In this document: positions 34,293 to 41,075 of the stretch, piece by piece
How positions within the stretch are numbered: position 1 is the first letter of the stretch
How the letters are laid out: each line of letters opens with the position of its first letter
Assembly (NCBI GenBank): GCA_017532345.1
Contig: JAFXJJ010000088.1
Coordinates: 1-41,075 of the forward strand
Length of the DNA: 41,075 nucleotides
From: Erysipelotrichales bacterium
GTDB lineage: Bacteria > Bacillota_I > Bacilli_A > Erysipelotrichales > Erysipelotrichaceae
Direction of reading: 5' to 3'
The notes under the pieces: model-generated
Told to the model about the DNA's origin: nothing
Seen by the model: only the letters and a program-made list of their open reading frames with translations
The model's database searches: none
Translations under genes and position numbers: made by a program

Positions 34293-34677
34293 AGGTTATA
34301 CATTAGCGAGTATGCTAGTGGTTTTGTGTGTTACTTCATGTATCAGTGTTTTAGGACTCACTAAGATTTATGATACATATTTAAAAATATGTTTGGAGAA
34401 ACAATTAGAATTAATAGAATACTTAATTATTAGAGCTAAATATGAAAGTTATTTAAATCATATTTCTAAAAGCATTTATATTTATGAGGAATATGTTGTA
34501 TATGATGATGAAGAGTATCTAAATTACGGTAATGTAAGAGCAGATGACGAATACATTATTGGATATACAGAGAATGGAAATATACAGTTAGCTAATACTA
34601 TAACTTATTTTAATAATCAATATTCAAAGAGTATTGTTTTATGGATTGGTGGAGGAAATTATGAAATCAAAGAGTAA
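34273..34677 (+). CDS. comGD: Minor competence pseudopilin ComGD-like
   Basis: This 134-residue minor pseudopilin has a short leader ending KDKG and the helix YTLASMLVVLCVTSCISVLG. The usual Glu at +5 is Ser, so the subunit may not sit within the helical filament in the normal way. Gene order (after comGC, overlapping by 20 nt) and size support ComGD. GTG 34270 directly precedes the chosen ATG 34273; neither has a good ribosome binding site, which points to coupling with comGC. Confidence 0.75.
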   Translation: MDKLKDKGYTLASMLVVLCVTSCISVLGLTKIYDTYLKICLEKQLELIEYLIIRAKYESYLNHISKSIYIYEEYVVYDDEEYLNYGNVRADDEYIIGYTENGNIQLANTITYFNNQYSKSIVLWIGGGNYEIKE

Positions 34678-34885
34678 TGGGTTTGTGATGCTAGATTCAT
34701 TAATGAGTTTTCTTATTATTTTAGTTTCAATAGAACTAATTTCAGCTTATAATTATCTAAAATCTAAGAATTATCAAACAGAATATGCTGATTTTTCTCA
34801 TTATTATTCATTAAATAATATTTTTTATAATGAAGGAGCTGATTATCGATACGACGAAATGTACGAAAGGGTTCAATCTTATTAG
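34661..34885 (+). CDS. comGE: Minor competence pseudopilin ComGE-like
   Basis: The 74-residue protein has a prepilin leader MKSKSNG followed by FVMLDSLMSFLIILVSIEL, where Asp replaces the usual +5 Glu. ATG 34661 has GGTGGAGG just upstream and is preferred over the ATG at 34634. It overlaps comGD by 17 nt. The rest is short and Tyr/Asn-rich, as expected for a minor subunit. The call rests on the leader and on its place in the operon. Confidence 0.75.
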   Translation: MKSKSNGFVMLDSLMSFLIILVSIELISAYNYLKSKNYQTEYADFSHYYSLNNIFYNEGADYRYDEMYERVQSY

Positions 34886-35262
34886 AATCACTGGTTTCAA
34901 TTTCAATTACTATCCTCACAATACTTCTACTATATTCATATCTTACCGTCTTTAAAAACATTCAAAATGATAATGCTTATTATTCTTTAATGATTCAGGT
35001 AATGAAACTTGAAGAATTATTAGCAGAGAGTGAAGTCTTAGATGTAAGTGATGATTATATTGAAATATTATATCGAAATGAAATATTTACGATTGAACAA
35101 GATAAAAACCGCTTAGTAAAAAGAGTAGGGTATCAAATACTTATAAATAATATATCTGATGTATTATTCTATTATGAGGATGAAGCTTTATATATTAGTT
35201 TTAGATATCAAGGAGTAGATTATGATTTTGGAATATACAAAAAAGAGTGGTGGAGGGATTAG
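34849..35262 (+). CDS. comGF: Minor competence pseudopilin ComGF-like, non-canonical start
   Basis: The frame is open from 34843 to 35262 and encodes the prepilin leader RKG followed by SILLESLVSISITILTILLLYSY (first 20 residues carry the Glu at +5 and the membrane helix). No ATG, GTG or TTG lies between the upstream TGA (34840) and the leader. The first standard start (ATG 34990) would remove the leader and helix. ATA 34849, 10 nt after AAGGAG, is the best candidate. The body (VLDVSDDYIEILYRNEIFTI; RLVKRVGYQILINN; ISFRYQG) fits ComGF. It overlaps comGE by about 37 nt and comGG by 41 nt. Confidence 0.65.
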   Translation: MRRNVRKGSILLESLVSISITILTILLLYSYLTVFKNIQNDNAYYSLMIQVMKLEELLAESEVLDVSDDYIEILYRNEIFTIEQDKNRLVKRVGYQILINNISDVLFYYEDEALYISFRYQGVDYDFGIYKKEWWRD

Positions 35263-35602
35263 TACTACAACTTTAGGGGTATTACTTATTTGTGTAGTTA
35301 TATGTTCTTCTTTTTCTAAGGTGGTATTTATGAAAAAGAAAATACATAGTTCTTATCAAGATAATATTGTTCTTCATTATATATACTTAGAATCGTTATA
35401 TTATATACGTAATGAAATCTATGAAGAAACATATTATGACATGCATTATGAATCAGATAATGTGAGTGTAAATATTAAGATTAATTCCTTTTTAAAACAA
35501 GCAGATTTAAACATTAAATATAAGAATTTGAAAATTGAGAAATATTATCTATTTGATACTGAATGTTTATGTATTACTAATGAATATAAGAAGGATAATT
35601 AA
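35222..35602 (+). CDS. comGG: Probable ComGG-like minor pseudopilin
   Basis: This 126-residue protein occupies the comGG place at the end of the operon. It has a short polar start (MILEYTKKSGGG), then one hydrophobic helix (ISTTTLGVLLICVVICSSF), then a Tyr-rich domain. The +5 Glu is missing, as is common in ComGG/GspK-type tip subunits. AAGGAG lies upstream of the ATG, which overlaps the comGF end. Sequence identity is weak, so the call rests on gene order and topology. Confidence 0.55.
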   Translation: MILEYTKKSGGGISTTTLGVLLICVVICSSFSKVVFMKKKIHSSYQDNIVLHYIYLESLYYIRNEIYEETYYDMHYESDNVSVNIKINSFLKQADLNIKYKNLKIEKYYLFDTECLCITNEYKKDN

Positions 35603-35612
35603 CACATAATAG

Positions 35613-35642
35613 TTGACAAAATGTAGCAGTAAAGCTTAAAAT
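35613..35642 (+). promoter_or_regulatory. SigmaA-type promoter of efp, with a palindrome over the -10
   Basis: A perfect TTGACA and TAAAAT are separated by 18 bp. A perfect 7-bp inverted repeat with 3-nt centre (GCTTAAA-ATA-TTTAAGC, 35634-35650) covers the -10 and could be an operator. Confidence 0.7.
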
Positions 35643-35672
35643 ATTTAAGCATATTAATAAAGGAGAATTATT

Positions 35673-36230
35673 ATGATTATTGCTAACGATTTAAAACCAG
35701 GTACAACATTCTTATATGAAGATGGTATTTGGACTGTATTAGATTTATCATTAAACAAAACTGCTATGCGTCAAATGATCGTTAAGACAAAAGCTAAGAA
35801 CCTTCGTACTGGTGTTATCAAAGAATTATCTTTCACAGGTGGAGATAAAGTTGAAGATGCTCATGTTGATAAACGTGAAATGCAATATTTATATGATGCT
35901 GGTGAAGAACTAGTATTTATGGATACTGAAAGCTATGATCAAATTGAAGTTCCTAAGGCAAGACTTGAATGGGAATTAAACTTCTTAAAAGAAAACTCAA
36001 TGGTTTCAATGTCTATCTATGAAGGTGAAATCTTGGGTGTTGTTCTACCAGATAAGATTGCTCTTCAAATTGTTGAATGCGAACAAGCAGTTAAGGGCGA
36101 TACTGCTACAAGTGCGTCTAAAAATGCTGTTCTTGAAACAGGATTGCAAATTAAAGTACCTTTGTTCATCGAACAAGATGAAATGGTAATTGTAACTACA
36201 GCTGACGGAAAGTATTCTTCTCGTGCTTAA
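35673..36230 (+). CDS. efp: Elongation factor P, Met32 variant
   Basis: EF-P enters the ribosome between P and E sites and relieves stalling at polyproline. The 185-residue protein has the three-domain fold and family motifs (REMQYLYDAGEELVFMDTESYDQIE; KGDTATSASKNAVLETGL; GKYSSRA). The domain I loop that touches the tRNA CCA end normally reads KPGK(G), with residue 32 Lys or Arg carrying the modification. Here it reads NKTAM, with Met at position 32 and no PGKG. So the usual lysylation, rhamnosylation or aminopentanol modification cannot occur there. AAAGGAG precedes the ATG. It has its own promoter and terminator. Confidence 0.95.
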   Translation: MIIANDLKPGTTFLYEDGIWTVLDLSLNKTAMRQMIVKTKAKNLRTGVIKELSFTGGDKVEDAHVDKREMQYLYDAGEELVFMDTESYDQIEVPKARLEWELNFLKENSMVSMSIYEGEILGVVLPDKIALQIVECEQAVKGDTATSASKNAVLETGLQIKVPLFIEQDEMVIVTTADGKYSSRA

Positions 36231-36254
36231 AAAGCGGAATAATCCGCTTTTTTT
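36229..36254 (+). terminator. Intrinsic terminator of efp
   Basis: A 10-bp stem (AAAAAGCGGA/TCCGCTTTTT) with an ATAA loop is followed by further T residues; it begins inside the stop codon. Confidence 0.93.
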
Positions 36255-36327
36255 GTTTATAATAAATAGTTTAAAATTTAAATCAGTAATAATATTTTAT
36301 ATTTTTATAATTTTATAAGTAATTATG

Positions 36328-36356
36328 TTGACTTTTATGGTAAAGAATACTAAAAT
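36328..36356 (+). promoter_or_regulatory. SigmaA-type promoter of guaB
   Basis: TTGACT and TAAAAT are separated by 17 bp, 31 bp before the guaB start codon. The leader is too short for a purine riboswitch. Confidence 0.75.
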
Positions 36357-36387
36357 AAACGCAATAAATTAGGAGGAAAATTTGAAA

Positions 36388-37899
36388 ATGGCTTATTTTT
36401 ATAACGAACCTTCTCACACATTTAGTGAGTATTTATTAGTACCTGGTTATTCTTCAAGCGAATGTATTCCAACAGCAGTTAGCTTAAAAACTCCGCTTGT
36501 AAAGTTTAAAAAGGGTGAAGAAAGTGCAATTACAATGAATATCCCTATGGTTTCAGCAATCATGCAATCAGTTAGTGATGATCGTATGGCAATTGCTTTA
36601 GCTAAAGAGGGTGGAATATCTTTTATTTATGGTTCTCAATCAATTGAAGACCAAGCTAAGATGGTAGCTCGTGTTAAGAACTATAAGGCAGGTTTTATCA
36701 CATCAGATTCAAACTTAAAACCAAGTCAAACATTAAAGGATGTATTAGCATTATTAGAAGTTACTGGACACTCAACTATGGCTGTTACAGAAGATGGTAC
36801 TGCTAATGGTAAATTATTAGGTATGGTAACTTCTCGTGACTATCGTGTAAGTAGAATGAGTGAAGATACTAAGATTGAAGAATTCATGACACCATTTGAC
36901 AAATTAGTTGTAGGTTATGAAGGAATTAATCTAAGTGAATGTAATGACTTAATTTGGGATAAAAAATTAAATTGTTTACCAATCGTAGATAAGGATCAAA
37001 ACTTATGTTACTTCGTATTCCGTAAGGACTATGATTCACATAAAGAAAATCCATTAGAATTATTAGATGATTCAAAACGTTATGTAGTAGGTGCTGGTAT
37101 TAATACTCGTGACTATGCAGAACGTGTTCCTGCATTATTAGAAGCTGGTGTCGATGTATTATGTATCGACTCATCTGAAGGTTTCAGTGAATGGCAATCA
37201 AGAACAATTGGATGGATTCGTGAAAAATATGGGGACAGCGTTAAAGTAGGTGCTGGTAACGTTGTTGATAGAGAAGGTTTCCGTTTCTTAGCTGAAGCTG
37301 GTGCTGACTTCATTAAAGTTGGTATCGGTGGTGGTTCTATCTGTATTACTCGCGAAACTAAGGGGATTGGTAGAGGTCAAGCAACTGCTGTTATTGAAGT
37401 GGCTAAGGCTAGAGATGAATATTTTGAAGAAACAGGTATTTATATTCCTATTTGTTCAGATGGTGGTATCGTATATGACTACCATATTACATTAGCATTA
37501 GCAATGGGTAGTGACTTCGTAATGTTAGGACGTTATTTCTCACGTTTCGAAGAATCTCCAACAGCTAAGTTACAAATCAATGGTACATATGTTAAGGAAT
37601 ATTGGGGTGAAGGAAGTAATCGTGCTAGAAACTGGCAGCGCTATGATTTAGGAGGAGCTCAAAAACTTACATTTGAAGAAGGTGTAGATAGTTATGTTCC
37701 TTATGCTGGTCCATTAAAAGATAATGTAAATATCACATTATACAAAGTTCGTTCAACAATGTGTAACTGTGGTGCATTATCAATTCCAGAATTACAACAA
37801 AAAGCTAAATTAACATTAGTTTCTGCTACATCAATTGTTGAAGGTGGAGCACATGACGTTATCGTAAAAGATAAAAACAATAGTAATGTTCATAGATAA
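36388..37899 (+). CDS. guaB: IMP dehydrogenase
   Basis: IMP dehydrogenase oxidises IMP to XMP with NAD+, the committed step to GMP. The 503-residue protein keeps the catalytic loop [18 protein letters not shown] with Cys319, the phosphate-binding SDGG, and two CBS domains (about residues 100-215; [31 protein letters not shown]). The loop [10 protein letters not shown] and the [12 protein letters not shown] segment differ from the more common bacterial enzyme (SICTTRIVAGVG) and mark a subtype that I recall from gut Clostridia. ATG 36388 gives the family N terminus [20 protein letters not shown] 36382 has better ribosome-site spacing and remains possible. It is monocistronic, with promoter and terminator. 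Confidence 0.94.
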   Translation: MAYFYNEPSHTFSEYLLVPGYSSSECIPTAVSLKTPLVKFKKGEESAITMNIPMVSAIMQSVSDDRMAIALAKEGGISFIYGSQSIEDQAKMVARVKNYKAGFITSDSNLKPSQTLKDVLALLEVTGHSTMAVTEDGTANGKLLGMVTSRDYRVSRMSEDTKIEEFMTPFDKLVVGYEGINLSECNDLIWDKKLNCLPIVDKDQNLCYFVFRKDYDSHKENPLELLDDSKRYVVGAGINTRDYAERVPALLEAGVDVLCIDSSEGFSEWQSRTIGWIREKYGDSVKVGAGNVVDREGFRFLAEAGADFIKVGIGGGSICITRETKGIGRGQATAVIEVAKARDEYFEETGIYIPICSDGGIVYDYHITLALAMGSDFVMLGRYFSRFEESPTAKLQINGTYVKEYWGEGSNRARNWQRYDLGGAQKLTFEEGVDSYVPYAGPLKDNVNITLYKVRSTMCNCGALSIPELQQKAKLTLVSATSIVEGGAHDVIVKDKNNSNVHR

Positions 37900-37904
37900 G
37901 CGAT

Positions 37905-37932
37905 AAACTGCTAATTTGATTAGCAGTTTTTT
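37905..37932 (+). terminator. Intrinsic terminator of guaB
   Basis: A 10-bp stem (AAACTGCTAA/TTAGCAGTTT) with a TTTGA loop is followed by T residues. Confidence 0.9.
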
Positions 37933-37960
37933 CATTTTCTCATTATGTCTATCATATATT
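37932..37960 (+). promoter_or_regulatory. SigmaE-like sporulation promoter of the spoIIIAH-like gene
   Basis: TCATTTT matches the Bacillus SigmaE -35 (kmATATT) at 6 of 7 positions, and CATATATT matches the -10 (CATACAnT) at 7 of 8. The spacing is exactly 14 bp. The -10 ends five bases before the GAGGAG ribosome binding site. No SigmaA-type promoter is evident in this gap. Confidence 0.6.
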
Positions 37961-37979
37961 ATCTTGAGGAGATGAAACT

Positions 37980-38423
37980 ATGAAGAAACAAGGTATATTA
38001 TTACTAACATTTATGTCTGTAATTATGATGATGTCGATTTACTATATCACACTACCATTAGAAGAAGTAAGTAATGAAACAGATAAACAATTTAATGAAA
38101 TTTTATTAGAAAAAGAAAACTCAAATAATGATTATATTAATAAAGAAAGTAAAGTTGTATCATCTGTTTCATCAACTGTTGATGAAAAACAAGTGGCATT
38201 ATCCAATATTGAGAGTAAAAAGCAGTTAATGCAATTAGAGAAAGAATTAGAAGAGAAATTATTGGATAATAGTATTGAAGCTGTATGTAGTATTAAGAAT
38301 GAAACAGTTTATATTACTGTGAATGAACAAAAGGACAAGCAAAGAGTTCTTGAGATATTAGAAATTATTAAACCTGAAATATCATCATCTTATTTATATG
38401 AGGTATCTTTTGTATTGAAATAA
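37980..38423 (+). CDS. spoIIIAH: SpoIIIAH-like engulfment protein, orphan and shortened
   Basis: The 147-residue protein begins MKKQGILLLTFMSVIMMMSIYYITLP, very like the start of SpoIIIAH (KKQTVWLLTMLSLVVVLSVYY). A single membrane helix is followed by a Lys/Glu/Asn-rich linker and a C-terminal alpha/beta domain (LEEKLLDNSIEAVCSIKNETVYITV; ISSSYLYEVSFVLK) fitting the YscJ/FliF-like ring-building domain. In Bacillus, SpoIIIAH in the mother-cell membrane binds forespore SpoIIQ to form a channel. The place (after efp, before the yqhY gene and nusB) is that of the spoIIIA operon, but spoIIIAA-AG are absent here. Length is about two thirds of Bacillus SpoIIIAH. GAGGAG precedes the ATG. Confidence 0.75.
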   Translation: MKKQGILLLTFMSVIMMMSIYYITLPLEEVSNETDKQFNEILLEKENSNNDYINKESKVVSSVSSTVDEKQVALSNIESKKQLMQLEKELEEKLLDNSIEAVCSIKNETVYITVNEQKDKQRVLEILEIIKPEISSSYLYEVSFVLK

Positions 38424-38443
38424 AAGTGACTTTCATTTATAAT
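38415..38443 (+). promoter_or_regulatory. SigmaA-type promoter of the yqhY-like gene
   Basis: TTGAAA and a perfect TATAAT are separated by 17 bp; the -35 lies in the last codons of the spoIIIAH-like gene. It separates vegetative expression of the next gene from the spore gene. Confidence 0.85.
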
Positions 38444-38468
38444 TAAGATTGAAAAGAAGGTGACTTAT

Positions 38469-38798
38469 ATGACGCAAGAATATTTTGCTATTAATACAAA
38501 CAGTTCGTCAGGTGTATTTGGTTTAACTAAAGGTGTATTCGAAACAATCGCTGCTATTGCTATTACTGAAAGTGAATATGCAGAATTAGGAGATGCTAGT
38601 CGTTTCCATCATTCAGTTAGTTGTAAGTTAACTAAAGATAAAATGACAATCTCAGCAGAAGTTAAAATTAAATATGGTGCTAATGTAAATGATGCATGTG
38701 TTGATTTACAAAAGCGTATTTATTCTGCTATCTATAATATGTCAGAAATTAAAGTTGATTTTATTGACATACAAGTAATTGGATTTACATTTGATTAA
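38469..38798 (+). CDS. Asp23/Gls24 family protein, YqhY-like
   Basis: The 109-residue protein belongs to the Asp23/Gls24 (DUF322) family: SSSGVFGLTKGVFETIAAIAITE at the start, VSCKLTKDKMTISAEVKIKYGANVNDAC in the middle and FIDIQVIGFTFD at the end. YqhY of Bacillus lies just before nusB and is linked to lipid synthesis control; here too the gene sits before nusB. ATG 38469 is chosen with AAGGTGA five bases upstream; GTG 38460 overlaps that site. The exact role is not known. It has its own promoter and terminator. Confidence 0.88.
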   Translation: MTQEYFAINTNSSSGVFGLTKGVFETIAAIAITESEYAELGDASRFHHSVSCKLTKDKMTISAEVKIKYGANVNDACVDLQKRIYSAIYNMSEIKVDFIDIQVIGFTFD

Positions 38799-38799
38799 G

Positions 38800-38822
38800 A
38801 ATGACTCGTAAGAGTCATTTTT
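38800..38822 (+). terminator. Intrinsic terminator of the yqhY-like gene
   Basis: An 8-bp stem (AATGACTC/GAGTCATT) with a GTAA tetraloop is followed by T residues. Confidence 0.85.
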
Positions 38823-38844
38823 ACTGTGTTTTAAAGCATTAATG

Positions 38845-38853
38845 TGATATAAT
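38845..38853 (+). promoter_or_regulatory. Extended -10 promoter of nusB
   Basis: TGA precedes a perfect TATAAT (38848-38853), 23 bp before the nusB start codon; the -35 is weak. Confidence 0.6.
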
Positions 38854-38876
38854 AGTTATATATGGAGGATTTGTAT

Positions 38877-39257
38877 ATGGCAACAAGAAGTTCTTTGAGA
38901 GAAAAAGCAATGTTTAGCTTGTATCAATATTTATTACTAAAGAGTGATATTCGTGTTATCCTTGAGGATTTATGTAAGAAAGAATTAAAGGATATTGATC
39001 CATTTATTTTAGATAATGTTATTGAATGTTTAGAAAATATGGATGAATATAAAGGAATTATTAATAAGAATCTTAAGGATTGGAGTTTTGATCGTTTAGG
39101 ATATATTGAACAAGCTATTTTACTTTTAGCGACACATGAGATTACAGCTGGTGAAGTGCAAAAGCCTGTGGTAATTAATGAAGCTGTTGAATTTGCAAAG
39201 AAGTACTGTGATGAGGATTCATATAAGTTTATTAATGGTGTATTAGATCGTCTATGA
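38877..39257 (+). CDS. nusB: Transcription antitermination factor NusB
   Basis: NusB binds boxA RNA with ribosomal protein uS10 to prevent premature termination in rRNA operons. The 126-residue all-helical protein shows SLREKAMFSLYQYLL at the start, then a NKNLKDWSFDRLGYIEQAILLLATHEI block, and PVVINEAVEFAKKYCDEDSYKFINGVLDRL at the end (family hallmark). ATG 38877 lies seven bases after GGAGGA; ATG 38862 would include that site. Its stop overlaps the xseA start (ATGA). Confidence 0.96.
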   Translation: MATRSSLREKAMFSLYQYLLLKSDIRVILEDLCKKELKDIDPFILDNVIECLENMDEYKGIINKNLKDWSFDRLGYIEQAILLLATHEITAGEVQKPVVINEAVEFAKKYCDEDSYKFINGVLDRL

Positions 39258-40579
39258 GTTCAATTGTTACAGTAGCGTCATTAGTACGTTATTTAAAGAG
39301 TAAAGTTGATATTGATCCAAAGTTACAGGATTTAATAGTAAAAGGGGAAATTAGTAATTTTGTAGCTCATCGTAGCGGACATTTTTACTTTACCCTTAAA
39401 GATGAAAACGCAAGGATTTCTTGCGTTATGTTTGCGAATAAAGCGTATCGTTGTCCATTAAAGATTGAAAACGGTATGAATGTATTAGTACGTGGTACTA
39501 TCTCGATTTATGAGAGTAGTGGACAATGTCAGATTTATGTTGATTCTATTGAATTAGATGGATTAGGTCAAATCTATCAACGAATAGAAGAACTAAAACG
39601 TAAGCTATCATTAGAGGGATTATTTGATAGTGAGCACAAAAAAACATTACCAAAGTATCCTATGAATATTGCAGTTATTTCAGCTTTAGAGGGTGCAGCA
39701 ACACAAGATGTTTTCACCACAATTAAGCGCAGATGGCCGATTGGTAAGATAAATTTCTATCCTTCACTAGTACAAGGAGAAAATGCAGCTAAGAATATTA
39801 TTAAACGATTAGCTGAAGCAGATAATGATAATAATGATGTGATATTATTAGTACGTGGTGGTGGATCTATTGAAGATCTATTTTGTTTTTATGATGAAGA
39901 GTTAATTAGAACAATTTACAAATTACATACACCTATTGTCACAGGAGTTGGTCATGAAACAGATACAACTTTAGTTGATTATGTCAGTGATATGCGTGCT
40001 CCTACACCAACTGCTGCTGCTGAACTTATTACACCTGATTATCGAGAGGTGTTATTTCAAATATCATCATATAAAAATCGTTTGATTAATAATATAAAAG
40101 CGATTAAACAAGTAAATAATGCTAGATTGCAGTTAATTAAAAAGCATCCATATATACAGAATCCTAAATTAAAGGTGATTGACAAGCAACATGATTTAAT
40201 AATATACAAACAAAAAATAGATCATTTTTCTGATATATATAACACTAGAAAAAAGGAATATTTATATTTAAGAGAGCGCTTTTTACGTAATACTAAATTT
40301 ATCGATGATGAAAAGCGTATGGTGGAGTCTTTGAAATTAGAATTATTAAGAAATATTCAGATGATATCAAAGAATAATCATGATAAGTTACAGATGAATA
40401 TATCGTTGTTAGATGCATATTCTCCTTTGAAGATATTAGCTAAAGGATATACTATTACATATGCAAATGATGAACTTATAAAGAGTATTGATGATATAGA
40501 GGTTAATAATACAATTGATATTACTTATATTGATGGTAAGGTTAGTGCTACTGTAACTAGTAAGGAGAAAACAAAATGA
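39254..40579 (+). CDS. xseA: Exodeoxyribonuclease VII large subunit
   Basis: XseA forms, with several XseB copies, an exonuclease that degrades single-stranded DNA from both ends. The 441-residue protein has an N-terminal OB fold (DLIVKGEISNFVAHRSGHFYFTLKDE; ARISCVMF) and the catalytic domain with IAVISALEGAATQDV, ILLVRGGGSIEDLFCFYDE, GVGHETDTTLVDYVSDMRAPTPTAAAE. A long coiled-coil region follows (about 265-390). The 4-nt overlap with nusB and no clear ribosome binding site suggest coupled translation. The folD gene found between nusB and xseA in Bacillus is absent. Confidence 0.96.
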   Translation: MSSIVTVASLVRYLKSKVDIDPKLQDLIVKGEISNFVAHRSGHFYFTLKDENARISCVMFANKAYRCPLKIENGMNVLVRGTISIYESSGQCQIYVDSIELDGLGQIYQRIEELKRKLSLEGLFDSEHKKTLPKYPMNIAVISALEGAATQDVFTTIKRRWPIGKINFYPSLVQGENAAKNIIKRLAEADNDNNDVILLVRGGGSIEDLFCFYDEELIRTIYKLHTPIVTGVGHETDTTLVDYVSDMRAPTPTAAAELITPDYREVLFQISSYKNRLINNIKAIKQVNNARLQLIKKHPYIQNPKLKVIDKQHDLIIYKQKIDHFSDIYNTRKKEYLYLRERFLRNTKFIDDEKRMVESLKLELLRNIQMISKNNHDKLQMNISLLDAYSPLKILAKGYTITYANDELIKSIDDIEVNNTIDITYIDGKVSATVTSKEKTK

Positions 40580-40791
40580 GTGAGAAGAAAAGCTTTGAAA
40601 GTAATATGAAGCGTTTGGAAGAAATAGTATCTAATTTAGAAAATGAAGATATTGAATTAAATAAAGCTATGAAGCTATTTGAAGAAGGTTTAAATTTAGT
40701 AGAGAAATGTGATAATGAATTAAAGCAATTTGATGAAACAATTAATCAAATAATTATGAAACATGAGAAAGGTAAAGAACATGAAGAATAA
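40576..40791 (+). CDS. xseB: Exodeoxyribonuclease VII small subunit
   Basis: XseB is the small helical subunit that binds the XseA coiled coil. The 71-residue product has the family pattern SFESNMKRLEEIVSNLENEDIEL followed by NKAMKLFEEGLNLVEKC. The ATG overlaps the xseA stop by 4 nt, with AAGGAG upstream. It overlaps the next gene by 11 nt. Confidence 0.95.
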   Translation: MSEKKSFESNMKRLEEIVSNLENEDIELNKAMKLFEEGLNLVEKCDNELKQFDETINQIIMKHEKGKEHEE

Positions 40792-41075
40792 GATTGATGA
40801 AGCATTAAATAAATCACTTGAAAATATTAAAGATGGTACTGTGAAAGAAGCTATGCTGTATTCGTTGTTAGCTGGTGGAAAGCGCGTAAGACCAATGCTA
40901 TTCCTTAAGGCATGTAAAGGGTATGGTTTAGATTTAGATAGTGTCATAAATGTTGGTCTAGCTATCGAATTTATTCATACATACTCGTTAATTCATGATG
41001 ATTTACCAGCTATGGATAATGATGATTATCGTAGAGGTAATTTAACGTGTCATAAAAAGTATGATGAAGCAATTG
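40781..41075 (+). CDS. ispA: Polyprenyl (farnesyl) diphosphate synthase, 3' truncated by window edge
   Basis: IspA condenses DMAPP/GPP with IPP to farnesyl diphosphate, the precursor of the wall lipid carrier and quinones. Only the first 98 residues are in the window. They include AGGKRVRPMLFLKACKGYGL and the first Asp-rich motif HDDLPAMDNDDYRRG with the DDxxxxD pattern typical of the FPP synthases of Bacteria. AAAGGT precedes the ATG, which overlaps xseB. xseA-xseB-ispA is the standard Bacillota order. It uses the IPP and DMAPP made by the ispG/ispH enzymes encoded upstream. Confidence 0.94.
   Translation, partial: MKNKIDEALNKSLENIKDGTVKEAMLYSLLAGGKRVRPMLFLKACKGYGLDLDSVINVGLAIEFIHTYSLIHDDLPAMDNDDYRRGNLTCHKKYDEAI

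Noticed and set aside
34840..34842. TGA read as tryptophan (Mycoplasma-type code), which would extend comGF upstream.
   Set aside because: Several clear genes end at TGA (mtaB, cdd, nusB, xseA) at the expected family lengths, so TGA is stop here.
34817..34875. Programmed -1 frameshift joining comGE to comGF.
   Set aside because: No slippery heptamer is in the right frame; TTTTTTA and AAAGGG are out of register with the comGE codons, and the comGE frame meets a stop in the shifted frame at 34828 or 34840.
34764..34961. Open frame antisense to comGE and comGF.
   Set aside because: Low-complexity product, and the opposite strand encodes pseudopilin leaders and membrane helices with clear signals.
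36253..36387. Possible purine riboswitch upstream of guaB.
   Set aside because: The promoter lies at 36328-36356, so the leader is about 25 nt, far too short for an aptamer.
1..41075. tRNA genes, insertion sequences, phage genes, CRISPR arrays or long repeats.
   Set aside because: None was seen on reading either strand; the intergenic gaps are all below 160 bp and are explained by promoters and terminators.

Overview
The window is an AT-rich, gene-dense bacterial chromosome segment. It looks like a low-GC Bacillota, most plausibly from the Erysipelotrichia or a nearby lineage, although the genus cannot be fixed from sequence alone. The clues are TATAAT/TTGACA promoters, AGGAGG ribosome binding sites, many U-tract hairpin terminators, TGA used as stop (mtaB, cdd, nusB, xseA), a full set of pseudopilin (comG) genes, several endospore-formation genes, and gene order that follows the Bacillus subtilis rsmE-to-ispA region. 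No tRNA, rRNA, insertion sequence, phage or CRISPR array was seen.

Layout. 1-1833 is the 3' part of clpB. 1968-5862 holds a large membrane hybrid histidine kinase and a two-receiver response regulator. 5958-10230 is rsmE, an unknown gene, mtaB and a murE-type ligase. 10333-17824 is the Bacillus-like cluster rpsU, yqfC, yqfD, phoH, [Na/Pi transporter, small C39-like protein], ybeY, dgkA, cdd, era, recO. The Bacillus gene between phoH and ybeY (yqfF/pgpH) is missing and the transporter plus the C39-like gene occupy its place. 17935-23030 is glyS, dnaG, rpoD and trmK. 23052-28006 has ispH and a YqfQ-like gene (minus), cshB and nfo (plus), then a YqfT-like gene and ispG (minus). 28070-31979 is pbpA, an SseB-domain gene, rpmG and a glyoxalase-II-like hydrolase. 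32057-35602 is a seven-gene comG operon. 35673-41075 is efp, guaB, an orphan spoIIIAH-like gene, a yqhY-like gene, nusB, xseA, xseB and the start of ispA.

The genes mostly serve core functions: tRNA/rRNA modification and maturation, translation, replication initiation and transcription, isoprenoid precursors (ispH, ispG, ispA), wall synthesis and DNA repair. Two developmental themes overlay this. One is DNA uptake (comGA-GG). The other is sporulation: yqfC, yqfD, a YqfQ-like gene and a SpoIIIAH-like gene, all shorter than their Bacillus counterparts. The SpoIIIAH-like gene has a good match to a SigmaE promoter and the YqfQ-like gene has a SigmaK-like one.

I do not see a wholly new system. 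The points most worth checking are: the orphan spoIIIAH-like gene with its promoter; an EF-P with Met at position 32, where Lys or Arg is normally modified; a comGF whose prepilin leader is open but has no ATG/GTG/TTG start; a stand-alone 113-residue C39-like protein; a murE ligase with an unusual DDYR specificity motif; and an ispG terminator whose 3' arm contains the ribosome binding site of the next gene.
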